Shown: piece after piece, positions 35,043 to 43,512 of the stretch
Layout of the letters: each line of letters begins with the position of its first letter
Position numbering within the stretch: the first letter of the stretch is position 1
From: Nocardia pneumoniae NBRC 100136
GTDB lineage: Bacteria; Actinomycetota; Actinomycetes; Mycobacteriales; Mycobacteriaceae
Assembly: GCF_000308755.1 (NCBI RefSeq)
Contig: NZ_BAGF01000050.1
Coordinates: 1-64,000 of the forward strand
Direction of reading: 5' to 3'
Length of the DNA stretch: 64,000 bases
Translations under genes and position numbers: made by a program
The notes under the pieces: model-generated
The model's database searches: none
Told to the model about the DNA's origin: nothing
What the model saw: the letters and a program-made list of their open reading frames with translations, nothing else

Positions 35043-35990
35043 TCACCGCCGGACGGCCGGTTCGACCGTTCCGATTTCTATGCCGGTGTCGGTAGGGAGG
35101 TCGGCGAGTGTCAGCACGTTCTGGAGGTGGTGCACACCTGGCGCCAGGCCGGTCGCGGCACGAACGGCGGCGGCGGCCACCAGCGCGGTGGCCCGGGACT
35201 GGCTGCGACCACGCGCCCAGCGCGTCAGCCCGGATTGCGTCCGTGCCAGCACCGTCCACTCGTCGCTTCCCGGAAGATGGAGCCCGCGCGGCAACCCGGC
35301 CGCGCCGGGGATCCATGTGGCGAGGCCCAGCCCGATCGTCGCGATGCGGGAATCGAGGGCAAAGTAGGTGCGCACAGGAACAGCCAGGTCGCGGGCCAGG
35401 ACGTGCTGATCGGAGAAGTCGGCCCGGAACAGTCGGCGCCGTCGGTGGCCGGGGACCTCGAAGGCTTGCGGCCGGGTGTAGTTGCGAATGCACTCGTTGC
35501 CGACCCGAAACTTCCGGCCGAGCAGGCGATAGGACCATTCGGTCGCGGCCGCCCCGTGCCGCTCGCCCGCACCGAGCAGCACGGCGATGTCGACGGGTCC
35601 TGGGGACTGCGCATGCACGGCGGCGGCCAGCAGATTGGTCAGCCCGGGGGCCAGGCCGACACTGAGAATCACCGGACCGCCCGGCGTCGTCCGCTCCAGC
35701 AGAGCAACGTATTCGGTGGACGCGGTGACGTCCACGAACGCCGATCCCTGCTCGGCCGCCTGCTGGGCCAAGCGCGGATCCTCGGAACCAGAAGTGTTGA
35801 CGACCACATCGATCCCGTCGAGCGCTTCTCGGTAGGACCGCAATCCTGGTTCGCGAAGGTCGATGCCGACATCCGCGCGGGCCGGGTCCCGTCCGGCCAC
35901 CACGACGATGTCACCGGCTCGCCGCAGTTCGTCGACCAGATGGCGGCCGACCGCGCCGTATCCGCCCAGAACGAGAACGCTTTTCGTCAT
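35043..35990 (-). CDS. Saccharopine-dehydrogenase-like NAD(P)-binding protein
   Basis: 315 residues. The N-terminal Rossmann domain starts MTKSVLVLGGYGAVGRHLVD and has DVVVNTSGSEDPRLAQQAAE and GSAFVDVTASTEYVALLE, typical of saccharopine-dehydrogenase-like or trans-acting-enoyl-reductase-like proteins. The C-terminal catalytic part is short and lacks lysine-biosynthesis signatures, so the true reaction is unknown. TAGGCT lies 7 nt before the ATG with no Shine-Dalgarno. Confidence 0.8.
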   Translation of the reverse strand: MTKSVLVLGGYGAVGRHLVDELRRAGDIVVVAGRDPARADVGIDLREPGLRSYREALDGIDVVVNTSGSEDPRLAQQAAEQGSAFVDVTASTEYVALLERTTPGGPVILSVGLAPGLTNLLAAAVHAQSPGPVDIAVLLGAGERHGAAATEWSYRLLGRKFRVGNECIRNYTRPQAFEVPGHRRRRLFRADFSDQHVLARDLAVPVRTYFALDSRIATIGLGLATWIPGAAGLPRGLHLPGSDEWTVLARTQSGLTRWARGRSQSRATALVAAAAVRAATGLAPGVHHLQNVLTLADLPTDTGIEIGTVEPAVRR

Positions 35991-35997
35991 GCGGCAC

Positions 35998-36003
35998 AGC
36001 CTA
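35998..36003 (-). promoter_or_regulatory. Candidate -10 box of leaderless saccharopine-dehydrogenase-like gene
   Basis: TAGGCT on the minus strand, 7 nt before the ATG at 35990. Confidence 0.45.
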
Positions 36004-36200
36004 CTTGACTAGACCGTCACTCTAGTGAGTTTTGCCGTGTGACTGTCTCGACTACGGCGCCCGGCTGAGGATGCCGGTGCCCGCCTAGGTGACCAAAGTC
36101 CATTCACCCCACCGCCAAGGGATGTAGCGGCTGGAGGCCGCCCCGGCTTGGCTGGATCACATACCCAGCGAGGAGGCCCAGGACGAAGGAAGGGATGGTC

Positions 36201-36623
36201 ATGTCCGAGAAGACAACGGCCAAGAAGGCTCGGGAATCCGGTACCGAGGCGGACGCTTCGGTGGCCGAAACCGAGGCACAACCGTCGGCAACCAGATCGG
36301 AAACGGCTACCACCGAGCACGATGGATTACGTGTCCCGATCCCGACGCTCGGGGTACGGATGACGAAAGTCCCGCTGCTGCCCGGGCCGCGAACGGTGGC
36401 CAGCGGTGTTTCGTCCGCGACGACGGCGGTGCTGCATCGGGTGCCGGATCGGGAGTCGCTGCTGTACTACGGCGGGCTCGGTACGGCGGCCGCCACCGGG
36501 CTGGTGTCGTGGCCCGTGGCAACGGCGATCGGTCTCGGCGTCTGGGTGGCGGAGCACGCCCGCCGCGAAGTGCCCGCAAGCCACGAAGCGTCCCCCGGCC
36601 GCGAAGCCCCCGCCAGCCGGTAG
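36201..36623 (+). CDS. Small protein preceding a P-type ATPase gene
   Basis: 140 residues from the ATG at 36201; an AGGAAGGG lies about 6 nt upstream, favouring it over the ATG at 36195. The first 45 residues are Thr/Glu/Ala-rich and probably disordered. A motif RVPIPTLGVRMTKVPLLPGP follows, then two hydrophobic stretches around LYYGGLGTAAATGLVSWPVA and AIGLGVWVAEHARR. Similar proteins lie directly before ctpI-like ATPase genes in actinomycetes and may be accessory subunits; this is inference from context. It is 28 bp upstream of the ATPase. Confidence 0.7.
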   Translation: MSEKTTAKKARESGTEADASVAETEAQPSATRSETATTEHDGLRVPIPTLGVRMTKVPLLPGPRTVASGVSSATTAVLHRVPDRESLLYYGGLGTAAATGLVSWPVATAIGLGVWVAEHARREVPASHEASPGREAPASR

Positions 36624-36650
36624 AGCCGCGTCGAACCACGGAATCCTGAC

Positions 36651-39600
36651 ATGTTCGGCATCGGCAGAGCCGTGCGATTCGTGTCCGCGCTGGCCGTGGA
36701 CACGGTGCGCGCGACAACCAACGAGGCGGTGGGACGGCAGACCTGGGCCCGCCCCGGTCGCGCGCACATCGAGACCCGAGGCGTCCATCTCACCGACGCT
36801 CCCCCGGGCTATCTGGCCGACCTGCGGCAGGCAGTAGGCGACGCGACCGGTGTGCGCTGGGTGGCCGTGAACGGCATTCTCGGCGACGTGGTCGTCGATT
36901 TCGACCCCGAACGCATCGATGTGGCGACGCTGCGCGAGATCATCGCCGAGGTCGAACGCACACACGGAATGGCGGATCTGCCCCGCAACCGGCCCATGCA
37001 TCCGGGTGGATTCGAGCCGGTGTTCGACGAATTGCTCACGCTCAGCGGTGACCTGCTGGGTGCGGCCGCCGGTCTGGTCGGACGGATGCTCCCGCTGCCG
37101 ACACTGCCGCCGGAAAGCATCGCGCTGATTCCCGCCATCGACCTGATACCCGGCTTGCGCCACCGCCTCGACGTCCGATTCGGCGCGCTGCGCGTGGAAA
37201 CCGCGGTCGCCTTGACGAGTTCGGTCATCGGCGCGGCCGCGCATACGCCACTGTCGGCCGTGGCCGATGCCGGACTGCGGGCGGTGCAATTGCCCGCGGC
37301 ACTGGCGCGTCGGCATACGTGGGAATCGCAGGAGCCAGAACTCGCCGCGAATTCCTATGTCGCGGCCGCACCCGCCCAACCGCCACCCCAGGCGCGCCCG
37401 GTCCCGCTGCCACCCGGACCGGTCGAGCGCTACGCGCTGCAGGCCGGTGTCGCCACCGCTGCCATCGCCACGGCGCTGCTGCCCACCGGAGGCGTCACCA
37501 AGGCCGCCAGAGCCATCGCACTCGGCGCACCACGGGCGGCCCGGATGGGCGCGCAGGCCCACGCCGCCGTGCTCGGCCGGATCCTGTCCAGTCGCGGCGT
37601 GCTGGTCCGGGATCCGGACGCGCTGGACCACTTGGACCGCATCGACACCGTTGTCATCGACGCGAGGGTCCTCACCCAGCACGGCACCGACGACCTGGAG
37701 CCGCTCACCGAGGCCATTCTCGCGGCCGCGCACGCGGTGGGCCGCGTCATGATCGCGCCGACCGGCTCCGGCATGGCCGAACGGGTCGGCGCGGACGGCG
37801 GCATCGATGGCGGTGCGCACCTGGCCGACTCGGTGCACGAGTTGCAGGCGGAGGGACATGCCGTGCTGCTGATCGCCGACCGCAACGGCACCGGATTGGC
37901 CGCGGCCGACTGCGCTGTCGGGATCGTCTCCCCCGACCGCGCTCCGCCCTGGGCGGCCGACATCCTCTGCGGTCCGGGGCTGTCCGACGCCTGGCTCGTC
38001 TTGCGTGCCTGCGTGGCGGCGCGGCTGTCCAGCCAACGGAGTGTGCGGCTGGCCCTGCTCGGATCCGCGTGCGGCGCGCTGCTCGGCCTGCTCGGGCCCC
38101 AGCGCGGCGCCTTCCAGCGCGGCGCCCTCCCGGTCGGGGTGTCCGCACTGATCGCCCTTGGAGCCGGTGTCTGGTCCGCGGGAAGTCTGGCGCGAATGCC
38201 TTTGCCGGCGACCGCCGACAACACGCCCTGGCACGCCATGCCCGTGGCGGAGGCGCTGGCGGCCCTGCAGACAGGTCGGCTCGGATTGTCCCCCGAACAG
38301 GCCGCCCGCCGCCGCACCGACGCCTCCGATGCCGACGAGCGAACCGAGCGGCTGTGGCGGGCGGCCATCGCCGAACTGGACACCCCGTTGACCGCCCCGC
38401 TGGCCGCTGGCGCCGGCGCCTCCGCCGCGAGCGGCTCAGCGCTCGACGCCGGTCTGGTCAGCCTGGTGATGGTCGGCAACGCCGTCCTGGGCGCGATCCA
38501 GCGGATCGCGGCGAACCGGGCGGTGCGCCGGCTCGCCGACATGGGCGCGCTGCGGGCCAGGCTGCTGCGTCACGCTCACGAAACCTTCGCGCCGGCGACC
38601 GAACTCGTCTCCGGTGACATCGTCCTGCTGCGGGCCGGTGACGCCGTGCCGGCCGACTGCCGGTTGATCGAGGCCGACCACCTGGAAGTCGACGAGTCCA
38701 GCCTGACCGGTGAATCCATGCCGGTGCCGAAGGACCCCGCGCCGGTCCAGACCGACGCGGTGGCCGAGCGAGCCAGCATGCTGTACGCCGGAACCACCGT
38801 CGTCGCGGGAAGCGGCACCGCGGTTGTGGTCGCCCTCGGCCGCGCCACCGAAGTGGGACGCAGCGGCGCGCTGGCCGCCGGGGAGGAGGCCCCGGGCGGA
38901 GTCGAGGCGCAGCTGCGTGCGCTGACCCTGATTTCGATGCGCGTCGCCGTGGGTGCCGCGGCGTCCGTGCTCGGGCTGGGACTGCTGCGCGGACGGCTGG
39001 GCGCCAGCGTCGCATCCGCCGTCGCGCTGGCCGTGGCCGCCGTGCCCGAGGGACTGCCGTTCGCCGCGACGGTCGCGCAGCTGGCCGCCGCCCGGCGCCT
39101 GTCCCGGCGCAATGTCCTGGTCCGCACACCGCGGACGCTGGAGGCACTGGGCCGGGTGACCACCGTTTGTTTCGACAAGACCGGCACACTCACCGCAGGA
39201 CATATCGAGCTGCGCCGGGTCAGCGACGGCCGCCGTCATGAACCGCTGGACGCGCTCGGCGGCGGCCGTCGCGCGGTACTGGCCGCCGCGTTGCGCGCCA
39301 CGCCGCTCGATCCGGAAGGGCGGCCGCTGCCACACCCCACCGATCGGGCCGTGGCAGAGGGAGCCGACGCAGCGGGGACCACCCGCGACGACGGCGAGCC
39401 CGGCTGGACCATGGTGCAGGAATTGCCGTTCGAGCCCGGACGGGGGTTCCACGCGGTGCTCGGACGCACCGACGGCCGTCATCTGATCAGTGTCAAGGGC
39501 GCGCCGGAAATCGTGCTGCCGCGCTGCGTCGCCCGCCGACGTGACGGCGACACCCATCCGTTCACCACGACCGATGCCGCCGAACTGCGCGAGACCGTGG

Positions 39601-40922
39601 AAACCCTGGCCGAACAGGGCTTTCGAGTCCTGGTCGTCGCCGAGCGTGGGGCCTCGCAACGCGGCGAACTCGGCACCGACCGCGTCGAGCGGCTGGAGTT
39701 CATCGGGCTGCTGTGCTTCGCCGATCCGGTGCGGCCGACCGCCGCGGCGGCGGTGCGCGACCTGCGCGCCGCCGGTGTCGACGCGGTCATGCTCACCGGC
39801 GACCACCCCCATACGGCCGCGGCGATCGCCGCCGAACTCGGCCTGCGCACCTCGGGCCGGGTGATCACCGGCGCGGAAGTCGAGACGTGCGGGGAGGCGG
39901 AGTTGGCGGCGCTGGTCGCGGAGACGGCGGTCTTCGCCCGGGTCACCCCGGCGCACAAAGCGGCGATCGTGCGGGCGCTGCGCAACGCGGGCCAGACGGT
40001 CGCGGTCACCGGCGACGGCGCCAACGACGCACCCGCGATCCGGCTCGCGGATGTCGGGATCGCGTTGGGCCCGAGGAGTACCCCCGCCGCGAAACAGGCC
40101 GCGGACATCGTCGTCACCGATGAGCGCATCGAAACCATCGTCGATGCCGTGATCGAGAGCCGCGCCCTCTGGCGCTCGGTCCGCGACAGTGTGTCACTGC
40201 TGGTCGGCGGCAATTTCGGGGAGATCATCTTCACCCTGGTCTCGTCGCTGCTTTCGGCGCGTCCCGCGCTCAACGCGCGACAGCTGCTCGCGGTCAATCT
40301 GCTCACCGATCTGCTGCCCGCGCTGATCGTCGCCGCCCGGCCACCTCGCGGGGTCACCCCGGAGACACTGCTGACCGAGGGGCCCGACACCGCGGTCGGC
40401 GCGGCGCTGAACCGGGACGTCACCACGCGCGCGCTGGCCACCACGCTGTCCGCGTCGGGCGGATGGCTCGCGGCGCGCCTGCTGTGCCCGCGGCGACAGA
40501 CCGGGACCGTCGGATTCGCCGCCCTGGTCGGCGGCCAGCTCGCCCAAACGATCGCGGCCGCACACGGTGACCCGCTGGTACTGGCGGCCGGAATAGGATC
40601 AGCCGCACTGCTGTTCGCCCTGGTCCAGTTCCCTCCGACGAGCTATTTCTTCGGTTGCCGCCCGCTGGGGCCGCTCGGGTGGATCATCGCGGTCGCCGCG
40701 AGCGCCGCCGCGCCGGTGACCGCTCACCGTGCGGGAGAGGTACTCGATACCGGGGGACAGAACCTTCGACCGGCCGCTGGATCTCCGTCTCGACGAGCTG
40801 ACGACCGTCCCGATCCCGGGGACGGCGTCCACAAGCCCACCGGCCGGGAGCCAGAGGACCGTTTCGGAGCACGCGCCCCATCGGGATCGACGACGGTGGG
40901 GGTCACGAATTCCCGGCGATGA
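36651..40922 (+). CDS. CtpI-like giant cation-translocating P-type ATPase
   Basis: 1423 residues, about twice a typical P-ATPase. The N-terminal ~530 residues hold a degenerate metal-binding-like domain (IETRGVHLTDAPPGYLADLR, ~40-105) and a diverged half-ATPase with membrane segments but no phosphorylation motif. The functional half has LTGES (T686), PEGLPFAATV in TM4 (P799, Ca/Mg-ATPase style rather than CPC), the phosphorylated Asp842 in CFDKTGTLTAG, KGAPEIVLP, and TGDGANDAPAI (from 1121). The PEGLP motif argues against a copper-type heavy metal pump; the cation is unknown. Its last 20 bp overlap the convergent lipase gene. Confidence 0.9.
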   Translation: MFGIGRAVRFVSALAVDTVRATTNEAVGRQTWARPGRAHIETRGVHLTDAPPGYLADLRQAVGDATGVRWVAVNGILGDVVVDFDPERIDVATLREIIAEVERTHGMADLPRNRPMHPGGFEPVFDELLTLSGDLLGAAAGLVGRMLPLPTLPPESIALIPAIDLIPGLRHRLDVRFGALRVETAVALTSSVIGAAAHTPLSAVADAGLRAVQLPAALARRHTWESQEPELAANSYVAAAPAQPPPQARPVPLPPGPVERYALQAGVATAAIATALLPTGGVTKAARAIALGAPRAARMGAQAHAAVLGRILSSRGVLVRDPDALDHLDRIDTVVIDARVLTQHGTDDLEPLTEAILAAAHAVGRVMIAPTGSGMAERVGADGGIDGGAHLADSVHELQAEGHAVLLIADRNGTGLAAADCAVGIVSPDRAPPWAADILCGPGLSDAWLVLRACVAARLSSQRSVRLALLGSACGALLGLLGPQRGAFQRGALPVGVSALIALGAGVWSAGSLARMPLPATADNTPWHAMPVAEALAALQTGRLGLSPEQAARRRTDASDADERTERLWRAAIAELDTPLTAPLAAGAGASAASGSALDAGLVSLVMVGNAVLGAIQRIAANRAVRRLADMGALRARLLRHAHETFAPATELVSGDIVLLRAGDAVPADCRLIEADHLEVDESSLTGESMPVPKDPAPVQTDAVAERASMLYAGTTVVAGSGTAVVVALGRATEVGRSGALAAGEEAPGGVEAQLRALTLISMRVAVGAAASVLGLGLLRGRLGASVASAVALAVAAVPEGLPFAATVAQLAAARRLSRRNVLVRTPRTLEALGRVTTVCFDKTGTLTAGHIELRRVSDGRRHEPLDALGGGRRAVLAAALRATPLDPEGRPLPHPTDRAVAEGADAAGTTRDDGEPGWTMVQELPFEPGRGFHAVLGRTDGRHLISVKGAPEIVLPRCVARRRDGDTHPFTTTDAAELRETVETLAEQGFRVLVVAERGASQRGELGTDRVERLEFIGLLCFADPVRPTAAAAVRDLRAAGVDAVMLTGDHPHTAAAIAAELGLRTSGRVITGAEVETCGEAELAALVAETAVFARVTPAHKAAIVRALRNAGQTVAVTGDGANDAPAIRLADVGIALGPRSTPAAKQAADIVVTDERIETIVDAVIESRALWRSVRDSVSLLVGGNFGEIIFTLVSSLLSARPALNARQLLAVNLLTDLLPALIVAARPPRGVTPETLLTEGPDTAVGAALNRDVTTRALATTLSASGGWLAARLLCPRRQTGTVGFAALVGGQLAQTIAAAHGDPLVLAAGIGSAALLFALVQFPPTSYFFGCRPLGPLGWIIAVAASAAAPVTAHRAGEVLDTGGQNLRPAAGSPSRRADDRPDPGDGVHKPTGREPEDRFGARAPSGSTTVGVTNSRR

Positions 40923-41910
40923 TCACTTCGGGGATGCCGGTGCCGAGCGGAACCGGCCTGCACACCGGGGCGGGACTGCTCGGCTCCAGCACGGTGAGCA
41001 ACAACTCTTGCACGAACGGGTCGTACACCATGTGGAAGTGCCCGGTGAGGTCGGACGGACACAGATCCTGCAGGGCGATGTTCCGAGCACCCGGCCCGCG
41101 CAGCGCGATGTTGTCGAACGGCTGGATCATCTCGTCCACCCGGCTGCCGACGGTGACGTACCGCACCCCCGGCACGGTGTCGCCGCCCGCGTTGAGGTCG
41201 AGCATGATCGGCGAGCCCTCGGCCTGCTGCACGGCGGCCAGCGACGTCACCCGGGCGAAGGCGTCCAGGGCGCCGGGGATCGACTGGGCGATCGGGACCA
41301 GCCCGTACATCACGCCGCCGTACGTGGGCGAGGCGAGCCCCACCCACTGCCCGACCTTGGGCGCGCCGCCGAGCTTGTTGACGTAGTAGCGGGTCACATT
41401 GGCGCCCTGCGAGAACCCGACCAGATCGACCTTGTTCGCGCCGGTCGCCGCGAGCACCTGATCGACGAACGCGCCGACCTGGTAGGCGCTCAGCACCAGA
41501 TCTTCGGTACCGTAGCTCTCCGCGCCGGGGCTGCCTCCGTAGTTCAGCGCGAACACGCAGAATCCGGCCCCCGCCAGGCGGGGCGCGATGGCCGACCAGT
41601 CGGAGTAGGCCGTGGAGTCGGTTCCGTGCGCGAGCACGATCGGCCGGGGATGCGCCGCGCTCGGTACGCAGCCGAAATCGTTGGTGCCCATCGGGGTGAC
41701 GTTCGGATGGCTCTTCTGGTACCACGCGGCGGCCAGATGGTCGGGCTGCGGCGGCGCGGGCTGTGTCGGCACGTCGGCGGGGCGGAATCCGACCGGCTCG
41801 GCCGACGCCACGCCGGGACCGAGAGCCGCGGCTGCGGCGAGGGCGAAGGCCAGCACGGCCCCGCGCAAATGTGAATAACCCCAAGTTCCCAAACCGATCG
41901 GCTGTCGCAT
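40903..41910 (-). CDS. Secreted triacylglycerol lipase/esterase (lipase class 2)
   Basis: 335 residues. A signal peptide (LRGAVLAFALAAAAALGPGVASA) ends near residue 38. The mature enzyme has the oxyanion loop PIVLAHGTDST, the nucleophile elbow GFSQGAN (Ser167), an aspartate in LNAGGDTVPGVRYVTVGS and the catalytic His in DLTGHFHMVYDP. Cysteines at 81/118 and near the C-terminus could form disulfides. It hydrolyses acyl esters outside the cell. Its 3' end overlaps the ATPase gene by 20 bp tail-to-tail. Confidence 0.9.
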   Translation of the reverse strand: MRQPIGLGTWGYSHLRGAVLAFALAAAAALGPGVASAEPVGFRPADVPTQPAPPQPDHLAAAWYQKSHPNVTPMGTNDFGCVPSAAHPRPIVLAHGTDSTAYSDWSAIAPRLAGAGFCVFALNYGGSPGAESYGTEDLVLSAYQVGAFVDQVLAATGANKVDLVGFSQGANVTRYYVNKLGGAPKVGQWVGLASPTYGGVMYGLVPIAQSIPGALDAFARVTSLAAVQQAEGSPIMLDLNAGGDTVPGVRYVTVGSRVDEMIQPFDNIALRGPGARNIALQDLCPSDLTGHFHMVYDPFVQELLLTVLEPSSPAPVCRPVPLGTGIPEVIIAGNS

Positions 41911-41970
41911 ATCACAATGATCTCTCCGATCGGCTCGAAATGCCCGTTGTATCGGGGTGTTTCGCCTCCC

Positions 41971-42624
41971 CTACTTCTCGGGGGTCTCGTCTTCGGCGAG
42001 AATCCGGTAAAGGGACTTCCGGGCCTCGGTGAGCAATTCCGCCGCACGGGCCGCCTGCTGCGGCGTGCCGACCGCGGCCACCTGCGCGACCGCACCCATC
42101 AACTGTCCGACGAGCGCGCGCAGGTCCATCGCCTGTGCGCCGACGTCCTGCTTGACCTCCGCCCACGGATCGCCCAGTTCGTCCCGATGGGCCGTGACGT
42201 ACTCGACGCCCGTCTCGGTCAGCTTCGCCGTCTTGCGCCCGGCGACCTTCTCGATGAGGACGAGACCCTCGTCTTCCAACTGCGCCAGCGCGGGGTAGAT
42301 CGATCCCGGGCTGGGCCGCCAGACGTCGTCGCTGCGCTCACGGATCTGCTGAATGAGTTCATAGCCGTGCATCGGCCGCTCGGTGAGCAGCAGCAATACG
42401 GCGGCGCGCACGTCGCCGCGCCTGCCCCGGCCGCCGCGACCGCGACCGCGGCCGAAATGCGGGCCGAATCCGGGCCCGAAATCCGGGCCGAAGCCCGGCC
42501 CGAACTCGGGTCCGAATCCATGCCTTCCACCGCGGCGGAATCGCCGCCCGTGCTCGAAACCTTCCTGGCCCGGCAGCGGCCTGCGGCCCCGCCGTCCGAA
42601 TTCTCGATGTTCCCTGTGTTCCAT
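41971..42624 (-). CDS. PadR-family transcriptional regulator with a Gly/Phe/Pro-rich head
   Basis: 217 residues from the ATG at 42624, which has GGGAGG 5 nt upstream. Residues 1-70 are low-complexity, with seven or so FGP units (GFGPEFGPGFGPDFGPGFGP) and an RGRG tract. The PadR winged helix follows (VRAAVLLLLTERPMHGYELI, RPSPGSIYPALAQLEDEGLV), and a C-terminal dimerisation helix bundle. PadR proteins repress detoxification or efflux genes, often their own. The ligand and targets are unknown; a perfect palindrome lies 42 bp upstream. Confidence 0.88.
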   Translation of the reverse strand: MEHREHREFGRRGRRPLPGQEGFEHGRRFRRGGRHGFGPEFGPGFGPDFGPGFGPHFGRGRGRGGRGRRGDVRAAVLLLLTERPMHGYELIQQIRERSDDVWRPSPGSIYPALAQLEDEGLVLIEKVAGRKTAKLTETGVEYVTAHRDELGDPWAEVKQDVGAQAMDLRALVGQLMGAVAQVAAVGTPQQAARAAELLTEARKSLYRILAEDETPEK

Positions 42625-42665
42625 GTCGGCCTCCCAAGGCTCTCGTGTTTTTTTCACGTTATCGA

Positions 42666-42675
42666 CGATATATCG
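42666..42675. promoter_or_regulatory. Palindrome CGATATATCG upstream of padR
   Basis: Perfect 10-bp palindrome within an AT-rich patch 42 bp before the padR start. AT-centred palindromes of this kind are typical PadR operators; it also overlaps a possible -10. Confidence 0.5.
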
Positions 42676-42855
42676 CCAATGCATCGAGCGCAAGGGTGTC
42701 AGCCCAGTTGGATGCAACGCGCACGGACATGGCCGCCTATGCCAGGCATCACGAGAAAGCGTTGAGGAACCGCGCTAGGCCAGTCGCGAGAACCCACCGC
42801 AGCTGCCCGCGAGCGATGGACGCGCCCCGACCGAGCGGTGAACAGACCCCGGGGC

Positions 42856-43437
42856 TCAGGAAACGAGCGAGTCGATCCAGCGCTCCAGCCGACGCCCCTC
42901 GGCAGCCATGAGCCCGGGTTCGTGAAAGGTATTGGTCAGCAAGGAGATGCCCTGATACGACGCGATCAATGCCACCGCGAGCTCGTCGGCGTCCTCGCGG
43001 TTCATGGCCGCGAATTGCCGCTCGACCCAGTCGATCAGTTCCCGCAGGCCGACCGCCACCTCGCGGTCGAGCCCGTCGGCCCGCTTGCCCAGTTCCGCCG
43101 CCAATGTCCCCGTGGGACACCCGAACCGGGCGGCCATGTCGCGCTGGTCGACCCAGCTGCGCACCAATGCCTTGAGCCGGTCTTGCGGCGCGTCGTGCTG
43201 TTCCAACACGGCGATCAGGTCGCGCAGAGCGTGCCTTTGCGCGCCGATCGCCGCTTCCACCAGCTGATCCTTCGTTTTGAAGTAGTAGTACACATTGCCC
43301 ACCGGAACGTCGGCGGACCGGGCGATGTCGGCGATCGTGGTCTTCTCGACGCCCTGTTCGTGGAAGACCCGAGCCGCGGCGGCGGCCAACCGCTCCCGCT
43401 TGCCCGCCTTCGATGCCGCTTCAGCCGAGTTAGTCAC
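42856..43437 (-). CDS. TetR-family transcriptional regulator
   Basis: 193 residues from the GTG at 43437 (VTNSAEAASKAGKRERLAAA). The N-terminal HTH is TIADIARSADVPVGNVYYYFKTKDQLV. The ligand domain has FGCPTGTLAAELGKR, the TetR_C pattern of quinone/xenobiotic sensors of the YcdC/RutR-like group with a potentially reactive Cys. It is divergent from the NmrA-like gene, and its start codon and TATAGT -10 lie inside an 18-bp operator, indicating autoregulation. The gene is 76 nt from the NmrA-like start. Confidence 0.9.
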   Translation of the reverse strand: MTNSAEAASKAGKRERLAAAAARVFHEQGVEKTTIADIARSADVPVGNVYYYFKTKDQLVEAAIGAQRHALRDLIAVLEQHDAPQDRLKALVRSWVDQRDMAARFGCPTGTLAAELGKRADGLDREVAVGLRELIDWVERQFAAMNREDADELAVALIASYQGISLLTNTFHEPGLMAAEGRRLERWIDSLVS

Positions 43438-43446
43438 ACAACTAAC
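43429..43446. promoter_or_regulatory. TetR operator 1 (GTTAGT-N6-ACTAAC)
   Basis: GTTAGTCACACAACTAAC, an 18-bp interrupted palindrome covering the start codon and the -10 of the tetR gene. An identical-arm copy lies at 43481-43498. Confidence 0.75.
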
Positions 43447-43450
43447 TATA
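43445..43450 (-). promoter_or_regulatory. Candidate -10 box of leaderless tetR
   Basis: TATAGT on the minus strand, 7 nt before the GTG at 43437, overlapping operator 1. Confidence 0.5.
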
Positions 43451-43480
43451 GACACGACCGCTTCGACCGGCTAGGTTGGT

Positions 43481-43498
43481 GTTAGTCAGTCAACTAAC
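43481..43498. promoter_or_regulatory. TetR operator 2 (GTTAGT-N6-ACTAAC)
   Basis: GTTAGTCAGTCAACTAAC, directly before the AAGGAG ribosome-binding site of the NmrA-like gene, so repressor bound here would block that gene. Both operators share the arms GTTAGT/ACTAAC and their centres are 52 bp apart, about five helical turns. Confidence 0.75.
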
Positions 43499-43512
43499 TC
43501 AAGGAGTCGAAG

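Noticed and set aside
36327..38234. A 635-codon minus-strand frame opposite the P-type ATPase
   Set aside because: Gly/Arg/Gln-rich antisense artefact of high GC; the ATPase frame has catalytic motifs and continuous coding character.
40729..41874. A 381-codon plus-strand frame opposite the lipase gene
   Set aside because: The minus-strand lipase has a signal peptide and a catalytic triad; this frame is its antisense shadow.
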